A stretch of DNA of 64,000 nucleotides from Flagellimonas hymeniacidonis (GCF_008040165.1 NZ_VRUR01000002.1:868001-932000); one strand, 5' to 3'. Counted from the stretch's first letter, positions 8,876-19,007 are shown. Notes: a model not told the origin generated them from the sequence alone. Made by a program: numbers and translations.

Positions 8876-11476
8876 TTATTTTACCAACTCATTTTGATTT
8901 CTAAAGACCAGTTCATCATCAAATGAATCTAAAAGCACAATGCTCTCTGCTTTAATCTTTCCTGCCAAAAGCTCTTTGGATAGATTGTTCAACACCTCTT
9001 TTTGGATAAGCCTTTTTACTGGCCGGGCTCCAAACTGTGGATCATACCCTTTTGCTGCCAAGTAATCAATTGCTTCTTCGGTGGCATCCAAAGTAATGTG
9101 TTGCTTTGAAACCAATTTTTTCAGCTGGTCTAATTGCAATCCCACAATCTCCTTAATGTTTTGTTTGCTTAAAGGTGTAAACATGATAATATCATCTATA
9201 CGGTTGAGAAACTCAGGGCGAATGGTTTTACGCAATAGTCCCATAACCTCGATTCTGGCTGCATGGGCGGCGTTGTCCAAATCTGTAGCTTCTTCAAATT
9301 TCTCTTGAATGATTTGACTTCCCATATTGCTGGTCATGATGATAATGGAATTCTTAAAATCGGCAACGCGTCCTTTGTTATCGGTCAACCTTCCTTCATC
9401 CAAAACCTGTAGCAAAATATTGAAAGTATCTGGGTGTGCTTTTTCAATTTCATCCAGAAGTACTACGGAATAGGGTTTTCTGCGGACTGCTTCAGTCAGC
9501 TGTCCACCTTCATCATAGCCTACATATCCAGGAGGTGCTCCTACCAATCTGCTCACAGAGTGTCTTTCCTGGTATTCACTCATATCTATTCTTGTAATAG
9601 CATTTTCATCATCAAATAAATAAGCGGCAAGGGTTTTGGCCAATTCCGTTTTTCCAACTCCTGTATTTCCTAAGAACAAGAAAGAACCTATTGGTTTTTT
9701 AGCATCTTGTAGCCCAGCCCTACTTCTCCGTATGGCATCTGAAACGGCTACTATGGCTTCTTCTTGGCCCACAACGCGCTTATGTAACACATCTTCCAAC
9801 TGAAGCAATTTTTCGCGCTCGCTTTGCATCATTTTGGTCACTGGAATACCGGTCCATTTGGCTACAACTTCCGCAATATCTTCATTGGTCACCTCTTCTT
9901 TGATCAACGTTCCAGCACTTTGTTGATTAGCTAATTCATCCTGTAATTGCTGTAACCGTTCTTGGGATTCCTTGATTTTACCATAACGCAGCTCTGCTAC
10001 CTTGCCATAATCCCCATTTCGCTCTGCACGTTCTGCCTCCAGTTTAAAGTTTTCAATATCCTGTTTTGTTTTCTGAATATTGTCTACAACAGTTTTCTCA
10101 CTTTCCCATTTGGCAAAGATTTCATTTCGCTCTTCTTTGAGATTGGCAAGTTCTAGGTTTAAACTTTGAAGTTTTGCCTTATCATTTTCACGCTTGATGG
10201 CCTCAATTTCAATTTCAAGCTGCATAATTTTTCGGTCAAGGACATCTAGCTCTTCAGGTTTGGAATTTATTTCCATTCGTAGTTTAGAAGCCGCCTCATC
10301 CATAAGGTCAATGGCCTTGTCTGGTAAGAACCTGTTGGTAATATAGCGCTGTGAAAGCTCCACGGCAGAAATTACTGCTTCGTCTTTGATTCGTACTTTA
10401 TGGTGCGCTTCATACTTTTCTTTAATCCCTCTTAAAATGGAGATAGCACTTTCAGTATCTGGCTCATCAATAATCACCCTTTGAAACCTTCGTTCTAAAG
10501 CTTTGTCCTTTTCAAAATACTTTTGATATTCATCTAAGGTAGTGGCTCCGATTGCTCGTAATTCTCCTCGTGCCAAAGCGGGCTTAAGAATGTTTGCAGC
10601 ATCCATGGCTCCTTGACCGCCACCAGCACCCACAAGTGTGTGAATCTCATCAATAAAGAGAACAATATCCCCATCTGAAGTGACCACCTCTTTGATGACT
10701 GCTTTTAACCGTTCTTCAAATTCTCCTTTAAATTTAGCTCCAGCAATCAAGGCTCCCATGTCCAATGAGTAAATAATTTTATTCTTTAGGTTTTCTGGAA
10801 TATCCCCTTGAACAATTCTATGTGCCAACCCTTCCGCTATTGCTGTTTTACCCACTCCTGGTTCGCCTACCAACATGGGGTTGTTCTTTGTTCTTCTAGA
10901 AAGGATTTGTAAAACACGTCTAATTTCTTCGTCTCTACCGATTACGGGGTCTAGCTTTCCGCTATCAGCAAGTTGATTAAGGTTTTTAGCGTATTTATCC
11001 AAAGAATTGTAAGTGTCCTCTGCACTTTGGGAAGTTACTTTTCCGCCTTTGCGCAATTCTTGAATTGCTGCATTTAAGTCTTTCTCATTTACACCTTGGT
11101 CCTTTAATATCTGAGCTATTTTACTCTTGGACTTAAAAATGGCGAGCAGCAGATGTTCTATGGAAACAAACTCATCTCCTTGCTTTTTTGCAATGATGTT
11201 TGCTTCATTAAGTGATTTTCCTGCTTCCCTGGAAAGCATAATATCCCCGCCAGATACTTTAGAGAAACTTTCTAGTTCCTTATCCAGAATTTGGTTGAGA
11301 AAAGCCGTATTGACATTCAGTTTTTTTAGAATAAAGGGCAACACATTCTCATCAACCTCAGCAATTGCTTTAAAAAGATGCTCATTTTCTATTTGCTGAT
11401 GTCCGAGCTCTTGAGCAAGTTGTTGGGCTCGCTGTACTGCTTCTTGTGATTTTATAGTGAAATTATTAAAATTCAT
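8876..11476 (-). CDS. clpB: ATP-dependent disaggregase ClpB
   Basis: An 866-residue Hsp100 chaperone that, with DnaK, extracts polypeptides from aggregates. Domains in order: N-terminal Clp repeat domain (1-150), first AAA+ domain with Walker A GEPGVGKT and Walker [14 protein letters not shown], a middle coiled-coil of about 120 residues (around 400-525) that marks ClpB rather than ClpA/C, and a second AAA+ domain with GNTGVGKT and [13 protein letters not shown]. Both substrate pore loops are present, [12 protein letters not shown] near the first and GYVGYDEGG in the second. It is monocistronic with its own terminator. Confidence 0.98.
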   Translation of the reverse strand: MNFNNFTIKSQEAVQRAQQLAQELGHQQIENEHLFKAIAEVDENVLPFILKKLNVNTAFLNQILDKELESFSKVSGGDIMLSREAGKSLNEANIIAKKQGDEFVSIEHLLLAIFKSKSKIAQILKDQGVNEKDLNAAIQELRKGGKVTSQSAEDTYNSLDKYAKNLNQLADSGKLDPVIGRDEEIRRVLQILSRRTKNNPMLVGEPGVGKTAIAEGLAHRIVQGDIPENLKNKIIYSLDMGALIAGAKFKGEFEERLKAVIKEVVTSDGDIVLFIDEIHTLVGAGGGQGAMDAANILKPALARGELRAIGATTLDEYQKYFEKDKALERRFQRVIIDEPDTESAISILRGIKEKYEAHHKVRIKDEAVISAVELSQRYITNRFLPDKAIDLMDEAASKLRMEINSKPEELDVLDRKIMQLEIEIEAIKRENDKAKLQSLNLELANLKEERNEIFAKWESEKTVVDNIQKTKQDIENFKLEAERAERNGDYGKVAELRYGKIKESQERLQQLQDELANQQSAGTLIKEEVTNEDIAEVVAKWTGIPVTKMMQSEREKLLQLEDVLHKRVVGQEEAIVAVSDAIRRSRAGLQDAKKPIGSFLFLGNTGVGKTELAKTLAAYLFDDENAITRIDMSEYQERHSVSRLVGAPPGYVGYDEGGQLTEAVRRKPYSVVLLDEIEKAHPDTFNILLQVLDEGRLTDNKGRVADFKNSIIIMTSNMGSQIIQEKFEEATDLDNAAHAARIEVMGLLRKTIRPEFLNRIDDIIMFTPLSKQNIKEIVGLQLDQLKKLVSKQHITLDATEEAIDYLAAKGYDPQFGARPVKRLIQKEVLNNLSKELLAGKIKAESIVLLDSFDDELVFRNQNELVK

Positions 11477-11531
11477 TTCAATTGTTTTATTTCCTTTGGT
11501 TCAAGAACCTTACCATAGGAAAGATACGGTC

Positions 11532-11567
11532 AAAATGTCGCTTAAACCCTTAAATAGCAGGACATTT
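11532..11567. promoter_or_regulatory. Inverted repeat between clpB and ytxJ
   Basis: AAATGTC at 11533-11539 and GACATTT at 11561-11567 form a 7-bp inverted repeat with a 21-nt spacer, 57-91 nt upstream of the clpB start. GACA/TGTC elements also occur in front of dnaK, so a shared regulator is conceivable. No CIRCE element is present. Confidence 0.3.
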
Positions 11568-11620
11568 CGTCAGATTGTAAGCTTTTTGTTCTTGCTCGAC
11601 ATATCTATTAAATTTACAGC

Positions 11621-12010
11621 ATGGGAATATTCGATAGTGTATTTGGAAAGAAAGAAAATCCTCAAAAAGAAGAAAAGCAGATTCCATGGATTCCGTTGAC
11701 ATCTATTGAGCAGTTAGATGAAATTGTAGAGAAATCAAAAACGAGAACTCAGCTCATTTTTAAACATTCCACAACATGCGGAATTAGCAGAATGGTATTG
11801 AATATGTTTACTGGGTCGTATACTTTAGGAGATGAGCACGATGTTTATTTTTTGGATCTTCATGCCCATAGGGATGTTTCTAATGAGGTGGGCTATAAGT
11901 TCCAGGTAATGCATCAATCCCCACAACTTTTAATCATTAAAAAAGGAGAAGTAACGTATCATACTTCACATGGCGCTATTGCAGACGCTGATTTGGCGCA
12001 GCATGTTTAA
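11621..12010 (+). CDS. ytxJ: YtxJ-type bacillithiol-associated bacilliredoxin
   Basis: A 129-residue thioredoxin-fold protein of the DUF2847/YtxJ family, proposed to de-bacillithiolate proteins in organisms that use bacillithiol, as many Bacteroidota do. The single active-site cysteine is in KHSTTCGISR (near residue 49), a monothiol arrangement typical of the family; the cis-Pro loop reads QVMHQSPQLLII. The C-terminus HGAIADADL is the usual family ending. It is divergent from clpB, with an ATG at 11621 directly after an AT-rich promoter-like region. Confidence 0.92.
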   Translation: MGIFDSVFGKKENPQKEEKQIPWIPLTSIEQLDEIVEKSKTRTQLIFKHSTTCGISRMVLNMFTGSYTLGDEHDVYFLDLHAHRDVSNEVGYKFQVMHQSPQLLIIKKGEVTYHTSHGAIADADLAQHV

Positions 12011-12021
12011 GGAAAGATATG

Positions 12022-12092
12022 GTTGATTCGAGCGCAGTCGAGAACTCCTTCAATGAATTAGTCCAGGGCTGCTCAACTCCGCTCGTTTCAAC
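12022..12092. repeat. Imperfect 21-bp inverted repeat element
   Basis: Left arm 12022-12042 and right arm 12072-12092 are reverse complements at 17 of 21 positions, each built around GAGCGCAGTCGAG or its variant GAGCGGAGTTGAG, with a 29-nt centre. It fills the space between the convergent ytxJ and lipoprotein genes and its base composition is more GC-rich than the flanks. It resembles the short dispersed palindromic repeats found between flavobacterial genes; no second copy was seen in the window and there is no T-tract to make it a terminator. Confidence 0.55.
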
Positions 12093-12099
12093 CTAAAAA

Positions 12100-13305
12100 T
12101 TAATCGTTATACTGATTTCTGGCTATAAACTGATTTTGGGTAAGGATTGATTTCAACCTTGCCTTTAAATCTTCACCAGCATCATATACCATTTGTTCAT
12201 TGCTAGGAAATGGCACTGACCTAATATCCAACAAAGAAATCAAATCTGTATCCAAAGCTCTTTTATCTCCTTTATAATTTGCGTACACATGTTCAAAAAC
12301 AAATTCACTGGATAGGGGGTAGGAGTTAATTTCCTGACCGTTGGATAAGTCGGTGAAACTTACTTTGGCTCCAATTTGAGCAGCTTTAAATTGCGTGAAC
12401 TCATAAAAGTTACACTGTACAGTTCTGAACTTATCTACTTTAATTTGATTACCCAAGCTGTCTTTTACTGCATTCCCTTGCTCATCCAATAAGTACTCGT
12501 ACCCGTCCTTAATTTGTCTTTCTTTTACGATTTGCTTTTCGTTTATACGCTCTGGAGAAATATTTATCTCCCTAAAGTTTACATTCAATGCATAATCGTA
12601 CTTGACGTTGGACAATGGGTTTGCGTGATACTCAGTCCAAAAATCATTAATACCAAAGGCGTTAAAATCCAACAACTCATCTTCTAAGCGCTCCGGAATG
12701 ATTTGCTCTGTCTCATTTCCTATTTCAACTTTCACATATTCAAGGCCTTTTGTATATGCCTGGTCCATTTTGGAAACAGTTTCCTTGTAACCAGGATTGA
12801 TATCTTGCAGATACTTAAGTTCGTTATATGCAGATCTGTAGTCTACTTTTTCACGGGCAGATGCCAACAAACTTGAAGCATTGTTATACAAATAGTTGGA
12901 CAACTCATTTTTGGTTGCCAAAATGTTTGAATCGTAATTGGCGAATCCAAAAGAAGCATTTCTGCCCTCATCTCTAATAAACAATGGCAAAAGCGGTCTA
13001 ATACGCTGTTGAAGTCCCTTTAGCTTCAAATATTTATTATAAATGGCTTCTAGATTGGCTGGGTTTCCATCTTTCTGTAAAAAGACAATTTCCTCTTCTT
13101 CTCGTTGCGCATTCTTTTCAAAAGCATCCTCAAGCATTAATATATAAGCTTGATTCCCTTTTTTTGTTTTGTTTTCGGACAAGTTTTTAATTGCTTTGTT
13201 CATAGCGGTAACATAGTTGCCACTGTTTAAAGCTACTTGGGTTTTCTTGACTCCTCCACAGGCGACGAGTAACACCATTGTACTAATGAGTAATATTTTT
13301 TTCAT
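12100..13305 (-). CDS. Conserved flavobacterial lipoprotein of unknown function
   Basis: A 401-residue protein with a clean lipoprotein signal (lipobox LLVAC, C16). The first 200 residues are helical and TPR-like (GNYVTAMNKAIKNL, AYNELKYLQDINPGYKET), the second half is more beta-rich with YDYALNVNFREINISPE and a run of Lys/Glu-rich strands. No catalytic motif is recognised. It is monocistronic, convergent with ytxJ, and about 250 nt from the divergent glyA. Confidence 0.75.
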   Translation of the reverse strand: MKKILLISTMVLLVACGGVKKTQVALNSGNYVTAMNKAIKNLSENKTKKGNQAYILMLEDAFEKNAQREEEEIVFLQKDGNPANLEAIYNKYLKLKGLQQRIRPLLPLFIRDEGRNASFGFANYDSNILATKNELSNYLYNNASSLLASAREKVDYRSAYNELKYLQDINPGYKETVSKMDQAYTKGLEYVKVEIGNETEQIIPERLEDELLDFNAFGINDFWTEYHANPLSNVKYDYALNVNFREINISPERINEKQIVKERQIKDGYEYLLDEQGNAVKDSLGNQIKVDKFRTVQCNFYEFTQFKAAQIGAKVSFTDLSNGQEINSYPLSSEFVFEHVYANYKGDKRALDTDLISLLDIRSVPFPSNEQMVYDAGEDLKARLKSILTQNQFIARNQYND

Positions 13306-13556
13306 GGTTTTCTGATTTTATCGGTTTTGATGTAGTTTTCAACAGCCGTGCCAAAAACCTACTTTTTAATAACGAAAAAGGGCAAGGGGTAGTATAATAT
13401 CGATGAAATGCACAAAAAGGGCATCTTTTTTATGGAGTTTAAACATAGTCAGGCTATTGTTAATTGTCGTTTGATAAAATCAATTTCTACAACAATTTTT
13501 ATCAATTTAATTCCCTTTTCTATTCGTAATTTTAGCACTTCTTAATTTTAACATAG

Positions 13557-14834
13557 ATGCAAAGAGACCACCAGATTTTTGAGCTTATAGAAAGTGAAAA
13601 GGAAAGACAGATTGAAGGAATAGAACTTATCGCCTCAGAGAATTTTACAAGTCCTCAAGTAATGGAGGCTGCGGGTTCTGTTCTCACCAATAAGTATGCT
13701 GAGGGATATCCGGGAAAGCGGTATTACGGAGGATGCGAGGTAGTTGATGAAGTAGAGCAGTTGGCCATAGACCGTGCAAAGGAGCTGTTTGGGGCCGTTT
13801 ATGCCAATGTACAACCACATTCTGGTTCTCAAGCAAACGCCGCGGTATACCATGCATGTTTACAACCTGGCGACACTATTCTGGGCTTCGACTTATCGCA
13901 TGGGGGGCATCTTACCCACGGTTCACCGGTAAATTTCTCTGGCAAATTGTATAACCCCGTGTTTTATGGGGTGGATGAAGAAACCGGAACATTGAATTAT
14001 GATAAGATCCAAGAGATTGCAAATAAGGAAAAACCAAAACTGATTATTGCGGGTGCATCTGCCTATTCCCGTGATATGGATTTTAAACGGTTTAGGGAAA
14101 TAGCGGATAGCGTTAACGCTATTTTATTGGCTGACATTTCCCATCCTGCTGGACTCATTGCCAAAGGCATTATGAACGACCCAATCCCACATTGCCATAT
14201 TGTTACTACGACTACGCACAAAACCCTGCGCGGACCTAGGGGGGGGCTTATATTGATGGGAGAGAATTTCGAAAACCCATTTGGTATTCGTTTAAAGAAC
14301 GGAAACCTTCGTAAAATGTCAGGCTTATTGGATTTGGCCGTATTCCCTGGTAATCAAGGAGGGCCATTAGAGCACATTATTGCTGCTAAGGCTATTGCAT
14401 TTGGCGAAGCACTTTCAGATGATTTCCTTCACTATATGCTTCAAGTAAAAAAGAATGCAGATGCCATGGCAAAAGCATTCATGAAAAGAGATTACAAGGT
14501 GATTTCTGGAGGAACGGACAATCATATGATGTTGATCGACCTTAGAAATAAGAACATCACTGGGAAAGATGCAGAAAAAGCATTGGAACTAGCTGCTATT
14601 ACGGCAAATAAAAATATGGTGCCTTTTGATGACCAGTCTCCATTTATTACATCAGGGATACGCTTTGGCACCCCTGCCATTACCACTCGTGGTCTTAAGG
14701 AAGCTGATATGGAAACTATTGTAGCGTATATCGATGAGGTTATTATGAATCCAGAAAGTGAAGAACATATTACTCAAATAAGACAAAAGGTCAATGACTT
14801 AATGAAGTCACGACCTTTGTTTAACGCTAAATAG
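13557..14834 (+). CDS. glyA: Serine hydroxymethyltransferase
   Basis: A 425-residue PLP enzyme that interconverts serine and glycine while loading tetrahydrofolate with a one-carbon unit. Signatures: [39 protein letters not shown], the PLP lysine in [14 protein letters not shown] (K about residue 224), and [17 protein letters not shown]. Length is that of bacterial GlyA. It is a single-gene unit; the 250-nt upstream region contains AT-rich TAATTTTA at 13527, but no convincing -33 box. Confidence 0.98.
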   Translation: MQRDHQIFELIESEKERQIEGIELIASENFTSPQVMEAAGSVLTNKYAEGYPGKRYYGGCEVVDEVEQLAIDRAKELFGAVYANVQPHSGSQANAAVYHACLQPGDTILGFDLSHGGHLTHGSPVNFSGKLYNPVFYGVDEETGTLNYDKIQEIANKEKPKLIIAGASAYSRDMDFKRFREIADSVNAILLADISHPAGLIAKGIMNDPIPHCHIVTTTTHKTLRGPRGGLILMGENFENPFGIRLKNGNLRKMSGLLDLAVFPGNQGGPLEHIIAAKAIAFGEALSDDFLHYMLQVKKNADAMAKAFMKRDYKVISGGTDNHMMLIDLRNKNITGKDAEKALELAAITANKNMVPFDDQSPFITSGIRFGTPAITTRGLKEADMETIVAYIDEVIMNPESEEHITQIRQKVNDLMKSRPLFNAK

Positions 14835-14878
14835 CTAACGGTAGGGTGTTCTTAGGTTAAGCCTAAGGTGTAAATGTT

Positions 14879-15544
14879 TTAATCCAGAAGGAAAAAGTCT
14901 TCTTTACATAATTTTTTGTTTTCCAAGGCGTATATCAATACATCGTATTGTAAATCATCCTCAAAATACAATCCCCAATAGTCAAAGTATTTTTTTTGAT
15001 TGTCTAGTGGGCCAAAAACGTTTTGTGTATTGTCTTCAAAAACTGGAACAAAAATCTCGTAAGGCATTTCTGTTAGTCCTTTGGTAAAATATACAAAGTG
15101 TTCACTTGTTTTGAAGATGATTTCTCCCAATTGTTCTGGAATACTGTAATCATAGATTCTAGATACAATGACGGAGGTGTCTTTAAAATGAAGGGAAAGC
15201 TCAGCAATATCTATACTATTTTTATTTTGCTTTCTTAATTTTTGAAAAGCCTCATCAAAAGTAGCTGGTTCTTTTACATCGTTCTCATCTATGGTAAACC
15301 CTCCCCAATTTCCAGTATTGAAATGATGCAGACTTTCGGTGAGTCCAAAATTGCAATAAATATTTAAAATTAGGTCTGTTTTCTTCTTCCCTGTATGATA
15401 ACGACATTGGACCGTAATGTTTGCGAAAAACTCTTTTTCAAGAATTTTTACAAACTCATCTAGCCCATTTGCTGTGACAAAAGTTCTTGTACCATTTAGG
15501 GGGAAATTCGGATTCGCTTTTTTGTCGATTGGCATATTCAGCAT
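14879..15544 (-). CDS. Hypothetical protein
   Basis: A 221-residue soluble, acidic protein I do not recognise. There is no signal peptide or membrane segment; the middle contains alternating strands (TVQCRYHTGKKKTDLILNIY, VIVSRIYDYSIPEQ) and the end is rich in aromatic and acidic residues (YFDYWGLYFEDDLQYDVLIY). Starts at 15544 or 15535 (MPIDKK) are equally possible. It converges with glyA with 44 nt between, and a 6-bp stem without T-tract lies there. It is not obviously co-transcribed with the response regulator upstream of it (168 nt gap). Confidence 0.65.
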   Translation of the reverse strand: MLNMPIDKKANPNFPLNGTRTFVTANGLDEFVKILEKEFFANITVQCRYHTGKKKTDLILNIYCNFGLTESLHHFNTGNWGGFTIDENDVKEPATFDEAFQKLRKQNKNSIDIAELSLHFKDTSVIVSRIYDYSIPEQLGEIIFKTSEHFVYFTKGLTEMPYEIFVPVFEDNTQNVFGPLDNQKKYFDYWGLYFEDDLQYDVLIYALENKKLCKEDFFLLD

Positions 15545-15711
15545 TTTTCATAGTTGTTCTCTATCAAAGTTAAAACGAATCTTTTTTTCGGGATTGAAGG
15601 AAAACCTTAAAAATTCTGGGGGTTTTCTAGTATTCGAGCACTTTTTTTACCCCAAATGCTAAAAAAACAACATGAGCACACCAAGATGTGATTTTATGCA
15701 GCATTAAAAAA

Positions 15712-16380
15712 TCAAATAAAACCTCTGTTCTTTGCAGCAAGAATTAAAGCCAAATCGTTCTCATTTTCGGTGCCGAAAAGAGATTTTAAATGCCGCTTTC
15801 TATTTTCAATTGAAGAAGGAGATAGCCTAATAAAGTTTTCTAGGTCTTTGTTTTTTGTGCCTATGGATAAATGGTACAATATCTGTTTGTCCTTTTCATC
15901 CAAACTAATATCGTTGGTCATTTTCTTTCTAATGGCAGAAAGCGCTTTTGAAGAATAATATGGTGGATTTAAAGTTATTGTCTTGACAGCTTCTTCAAGC
16001 GTTTTGGGATCTATATCCGTTTTTATAAGATACCCATCTGGGTCCACAGATTTAAGAATACTGTTTATTCTGTAGTTATCACTAAAAGAAGACATAAAAA
16101 CAATCTTGGTATCTGGCACTAGCTTTCTTGCCAAGACCCCTAAATCTTCACCTGTGTGCGGTTGATCTTCATTTGGAGGGAACAACTGTACATCTAAAAA
16201 CAAAATATCGTATTGAAAAGAGTGTACTGACTCTTCTATCATTTTTCTGCCAAGCTCATAGGTATTAGCCGTATCGACAATAATACTATACCCTTCAAAG
16301 ACTATGCGTTCTAGAATAAACTTATAGCCGAGCATGGTCATTTCATGATCATCAATTGCTAATATTCTAAGTGTCTTCAT
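15712..16380 (-). CDS. Response regulator, receiver plus LuxR-type helix-turn-helix
   Basis: A 222-residue NarL/FixJ-type regulator. The receiver has the acidic pair D10-D11 (AIDDHE), the phospho-acceptor D63 (ILFLDVQ) and the conserved lysine in YLIKTD, so it should be phosphorylatable. The C-terminal part carries a GerE/LuxR-like HTH, GTKNKDLENFIRLSPSSIE and NRKRHLKSLFG, somewhat divergent from the consensus. It begins 23 nt after the histidine kinase gene, so the two form a two-component pair. Confidence 0.9.
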   Translation of the reverse strand: MKTLRILAIDDHEMTMLGYKFILERIVFEGYSIIVDTANTYELGRKMIEESVHSFQYDILFLDVQLFPPNEDQPHTGEDLGVLARKLVPDTKIVFMSSFSDNYRINSILKSVDPDGYLIKTDIDPKTLEEAVKTITLNPPYYSSKALSAIRKKMTNDISLDEKDKQILYHLSIGTKNKDLENFIRLSPSSIENRKRHLKSLFGTENENDLALILAAKNRGFI

Positions 16381-16403
16381 ACCGATACTTTTAATTTGTA
16401 AAC

Positions 16404-18500
16404 TTAGACATTCAAGATGTGTCTTCGTTCCATGACATCCTTTTGGTTGTCCACTTTTATATAACTATACGGAAGGCGCACCATAATGGTTGTTCCTTCT
16501 CCTTTTTTACTGTTAATGGCCAGGGTGCCATTTATTTTTTTCACTCTGGAGGTAACGTTTCGTAATCCAATGCCTCTTTTCCCTTTGCCAATATCAAAAC
16601 CAACCCCATCATCGGAGATGGTTAATTGCAATTGATTCCCTTCTGGTCTAAAATCGACGGTCACCTGTTTACATTGCGCATGTTTCACGCAGTTTTGGAG
16701 CGACTCTTGAACAATTCTATAAGCGTTTATTTTAATATCGCCTTCCAAATCGTCCCACTCCACACTATTGTCATATGTAAAAGAACAATCAATTCCAGAG
16801 GACCTGTTTATACCATAAATCAGCTCTTCCAGAGATACAATAAAGTTATAAAATTTTTGATAAGAAGCATCACTAAGCTCATGCGAAAGGGTTCTTATTT
16901 CTTCCTCTAGTTCGCGAAGTTTTTCTATGAGCTCCGCGCGGTGTGCAATGGATGCTTCGTCCTCTTTATCATTTAATCCACTGAGAATTAGTCTAATACC
17001 TAGCATTTCTCCTAAAATACCATCGTGCAGTTCTTCCGAAATGCGTTTTTTCTCCAGTTGCTTGCCTTCTTCAAATTTGCCTTGCTGGGAAAGCATAAGA
17101 TTATAGATTTCTTGGTTGCTCTCTTGCTGTTTTTGTTGAAATTTAAGCCTGTTATTGCTGATACGTTGCGAGATAATGGTAAACAAGGCTATACCTGCCA
17201 AAACAACACCAAGAGCTATAGCAATCCATATCTGTTTTTGGCGGGAGAGCAGTTCATTTTCTTGAATAACCTCATCGGTTTCTAAACGGATACGGGCAAA
17301 TTTGTCTCTTTTGGCACGCTCTTCTTCTTTGATTTTTTCGCTAAGCTCATAATATTCATTTGAATAGGCCACCGCTTGATTACCGTCCAAAATTGTCAAT
17401 AATCGTAAGACTTCTAAGTGTTGGTCTGTATTAGAAGTTTCTCTTGAAAGTTTGAGTGATTCTTTAGCATTTTCTTTAGCTTTTATTGAGTCACCTTGAA
17501 AGGCTAAAAACTCTGCATAATAATGTTTCGCTCGGGCTTGATCTTCTGAAAAACCAATACTATTATTTAAGCTAATCGCTTGATTAATTAGTTTATTAGC
17601 GGTTTCAACATCATTTTTCCCCTTAAAAATAGAGTATGCCATGCTGGTCATACTTCTAGCAAATAAAACCGGATTTTCGACTTTTAAACTTGACTCTTCA
17701 AGTAATTCAGAATATGCTTTTTCTGATTTCTGATATTCTTTGTTTTCCAAGAATACATAAGCGATGTTATTTTTGTTTTGCCATTCTAACCCATTCTTAT
17801 TAGATGAATTGTGTTTCTTAATATATAAGCCAGCTCGTTGGTAGTATTCCAATGATTTTTCATGATTATTCATGCTATTTGTAATCACACCCAGCAAATT
17901 ATAGCAATTATAAATACGCATATTATCTTCTAGATTCTCGAATATACGCAAGGCTTCAGTTGCACTTATCTCAGCACCTAGATAATCTTTGAAATATTCT
18001 TGAATGTCACCCATTCCATAGAGAATTCTTCCTCTTAAGGATTGGGATATGGAATCTTTGGGCAGTAGCAGGAAGTTTTTATACGCTTTTTGATAGTGAT
18101 AAAAGGCACTATCCATAACTCCATAGGATTTAAAAAAAGAGGCCATATCCCAGTGCGATTCCCCTTGGGCTTTGTGGAGTTTTTCTTTTTTTGCCAGTTG
18201 TAATACTTTTTGGTTCATTTTCCTGAACCCTAGTGAGTCTTGAAGCTTTTTATAGGCCAATGAAATTCGGGAAAGATGGTCTAGACTTATCGTGTCATCG
18301 GATATTGAAATTGCTTTTTCCGACGCTCTTTTTAAGTATGCTTTTCTGGTACTTGTTGGCAGATGGGCACTGTCTCTGGCTGCATTAATCCATTCATTTA
18401 TAACATCTGAACTTGGAGAATTGAGTGCCTTCACCTCTTTGGATTGTTTCCCACAGGAGGTTAAAAGTAGAAGAATAAGTATTAAATAGTTGTTTTTCAA
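16404..18500 (-). CDS. TPR sensor histidine kinase (HisKA_3 type), predicted lipoprotein
   Basis: A 698-residue sensor. It has a lipoprotein signal (LLLTSC, C16), a periplasmic array of TPR-like helical hairpins from about 60 to 390 (for example EKSLEYYQRAGLYI), a transmembrane helix at 424-445, a cytoplasmic coiled coil, a HisKA_3 dimerisation domain with the phospho-His H492 in SEELHDGILGEML, and an HATPase_c domain (N-box around N603, SDDGVGFD near 630, GIGLRNV near 644). This architecture, kinase plus LuxR-type regulator, is widespread in Flavobacteriaceae, with unknown ligand. Being both lipidated and membrane-spanning is a family feature. It is followed by its response regulator after 23 nt. 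Confidence 0.92.
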   Translation of the reverse strand: MKNNYLILILLLLTSCGKQSKEVKALNSPSSDVINEWINAARDSAHLPTSTRKAYLKRASEKAISISDDTISLDHLSRISLAYKKLQDSLGFRKMNQKVLQLAKKEKLHKAQGESHWDMASFFKSYGVMDSAFYHYQKAYKNFLLLPKDSISQSLRGRILYGMGDIQEYFKDYLGAEISATEALRIFENLEDNMRIYNCYNLLGVITNSMNNHEKSLEYYQRAGLYIKKHNSSNKNGLEWQNKNNIAYVFLENKEYQKSEKAYSELLEESSLKVENPVLFARSMTSMAYSIFKGKNDVETANKLINQAISLNNSIGFSEDQARAKHYYAEFLAFQGDSIKAKENAKESLKLSRETSNTDQHLEVLRLLTILDGNQAVAYSNEYYELSEKIKEEERAKRDKFARIRLETDEVIQENELLSRQKQIWIAIALGVVLAGIALFTIISQRISNNRLKFQQKQQESNQEIYNLMLSQQGKFEEGKQLEKKRISEELHDGILGEMLGIRLILSGLNDKEDEASIAHRAELIEKLRELEEEIRTLSHELSDASYQKFYNFIVSLEELIYGINRSSGIDCSFTYDNSVEWDDLEGDIKINAYRIVQESLQNCVKHAQCKQVTVDFRPEGNQLQLTISDDGVGFDIGKGKRGIGLRNVTSRVKKINGTLAINSKKGEGTTIMVRLPYSYIKVDNQKDVMERRHILNV

Positions 18501-18550
18501 ATTAATGTGTTAAAAAGTACTCGGTAATTTGTTTTCTTTTACTACAAGGT

Positions 18551-18586
18551 AAAAAAAAAGCCCTAATCCGCATCGGAAAAAGGGCT
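18551..18586 (-). terminator. Terminator of the two-lipoprotein operon
   Basis: On the minus strand, AGCCCT and AGGGCT (18559-18564 and 18581-18586) form the base and TCCG/CGGA (18567-18577) the inner part of a strong hairpin, followed by nine Ts. It lies 22 nt past the stop of the 72-residue lipoprotein gene and separates it from the histidine kinase gene downstream. Confidence 0.85.
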
Positions 18587-18607
18587 ATTCAACAAAATCC
18601 TTAATAT

Positions 18608-18826
18608 TTATAATTCTCGGTCGTCATCCAATATTGATTTCAAACCAAAAAAGGCTTTTTTATTGAGATCGATACTTGCATCTTTTTCTTTCAATCCAGA
18701 TTTAGCTGATTCAATGACCACTATATTTTCTGAAGTGGAAGAAGTTCTTTCATCAAAGTTGTCGCTACAAAATGACATGCAAGAGCAAATAAAAATGTAA
18801 ATAATACTACGAGTAAATGTTTTCAT
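18608..18826 (-). CDS. Small lipoprotein (72 aa), second of a tandem pair
   Basis: A 72-residue predicted lipoprotein: signal with MKTFTR n-region, hydrophobic IIYIFICSCMSF, and cysteine in MSFCSD (C20). The mature 53 residues are charged and without known domain, with an acidic Asp-Asp-Asp-Arg end (LDDDREL). It starts 19 nt after the stop of another small lipoprotein whose C-terminus is also DDDR-like, and a strong terminator follows. Probably a real translated gene because of the lipobox, the tandem arrangement and the terminator; function unknown. Confidence 0.65.
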   Translation of the reverse strand: MKTFTRSIIYIFICSCMSFCSDNFDERTSSTSENIVVIESAKSGLKEKDASIDLNKKAFFGLKSILDDDREL

Positions 18827-18845
18827 AACATTGGTGGACTAATGA

Positions 18846-19007
18846 TTATTGTCGATCATCATCACTCTTATCGCTACCGGTATTTGCATCTTGATCTTCT
18901 AACTGTGCCATTAGTGCTTCTGTTTCATTTACATCTGTTTCAGCTTCGCATGAGAACATTCCAAGGGTCATTACTGCTACTGCTAAAATACTCAACGTCT
19001 TTTTCAT
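18846..19007 (-). CDS. Small lipoprotein (53 aa), first of a tandem pair
   Basis: A 53-residue ORF read from ATG at 19007 to TAA at 18846: MKKTLSILAVAVMTLGMFSC forms an ideal lipoprotein signal with C20, followed by a 33-residue, very acidic mature tail (ETDVNETEALMAQLEDQ then Asn, Thr, Gly, Ser and SDKSDDDRQ). No known domain. It is followed after 18 nt by the 72-residue lipoprotein gene, with which it shares the DDDR ending, and both end at the terminator at 18551-18586. The LytTR regulator gene lies 138 nt upstream on the same strand. Confidence 0.65.
   Translation of the reverse strand: MKKTLSILAVAVMTLGMFSCEAETDVNETEALMAQLEDQDANTGSDKSDDDRQ

Noticed and set aside
11457-11699. Open frame of 80 residues on the plus strand in the clpB/ytxJ gap
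   Set aside because: Overlaps the clpB start and the ytxJ start in another frame, has low-complexity Lys-rich end and no family features.
14851-14867. CTTAGG/CCTAAG stem after glyA as a terminator
   Set aside because: Only 6 bp and no T-tract on either strand.
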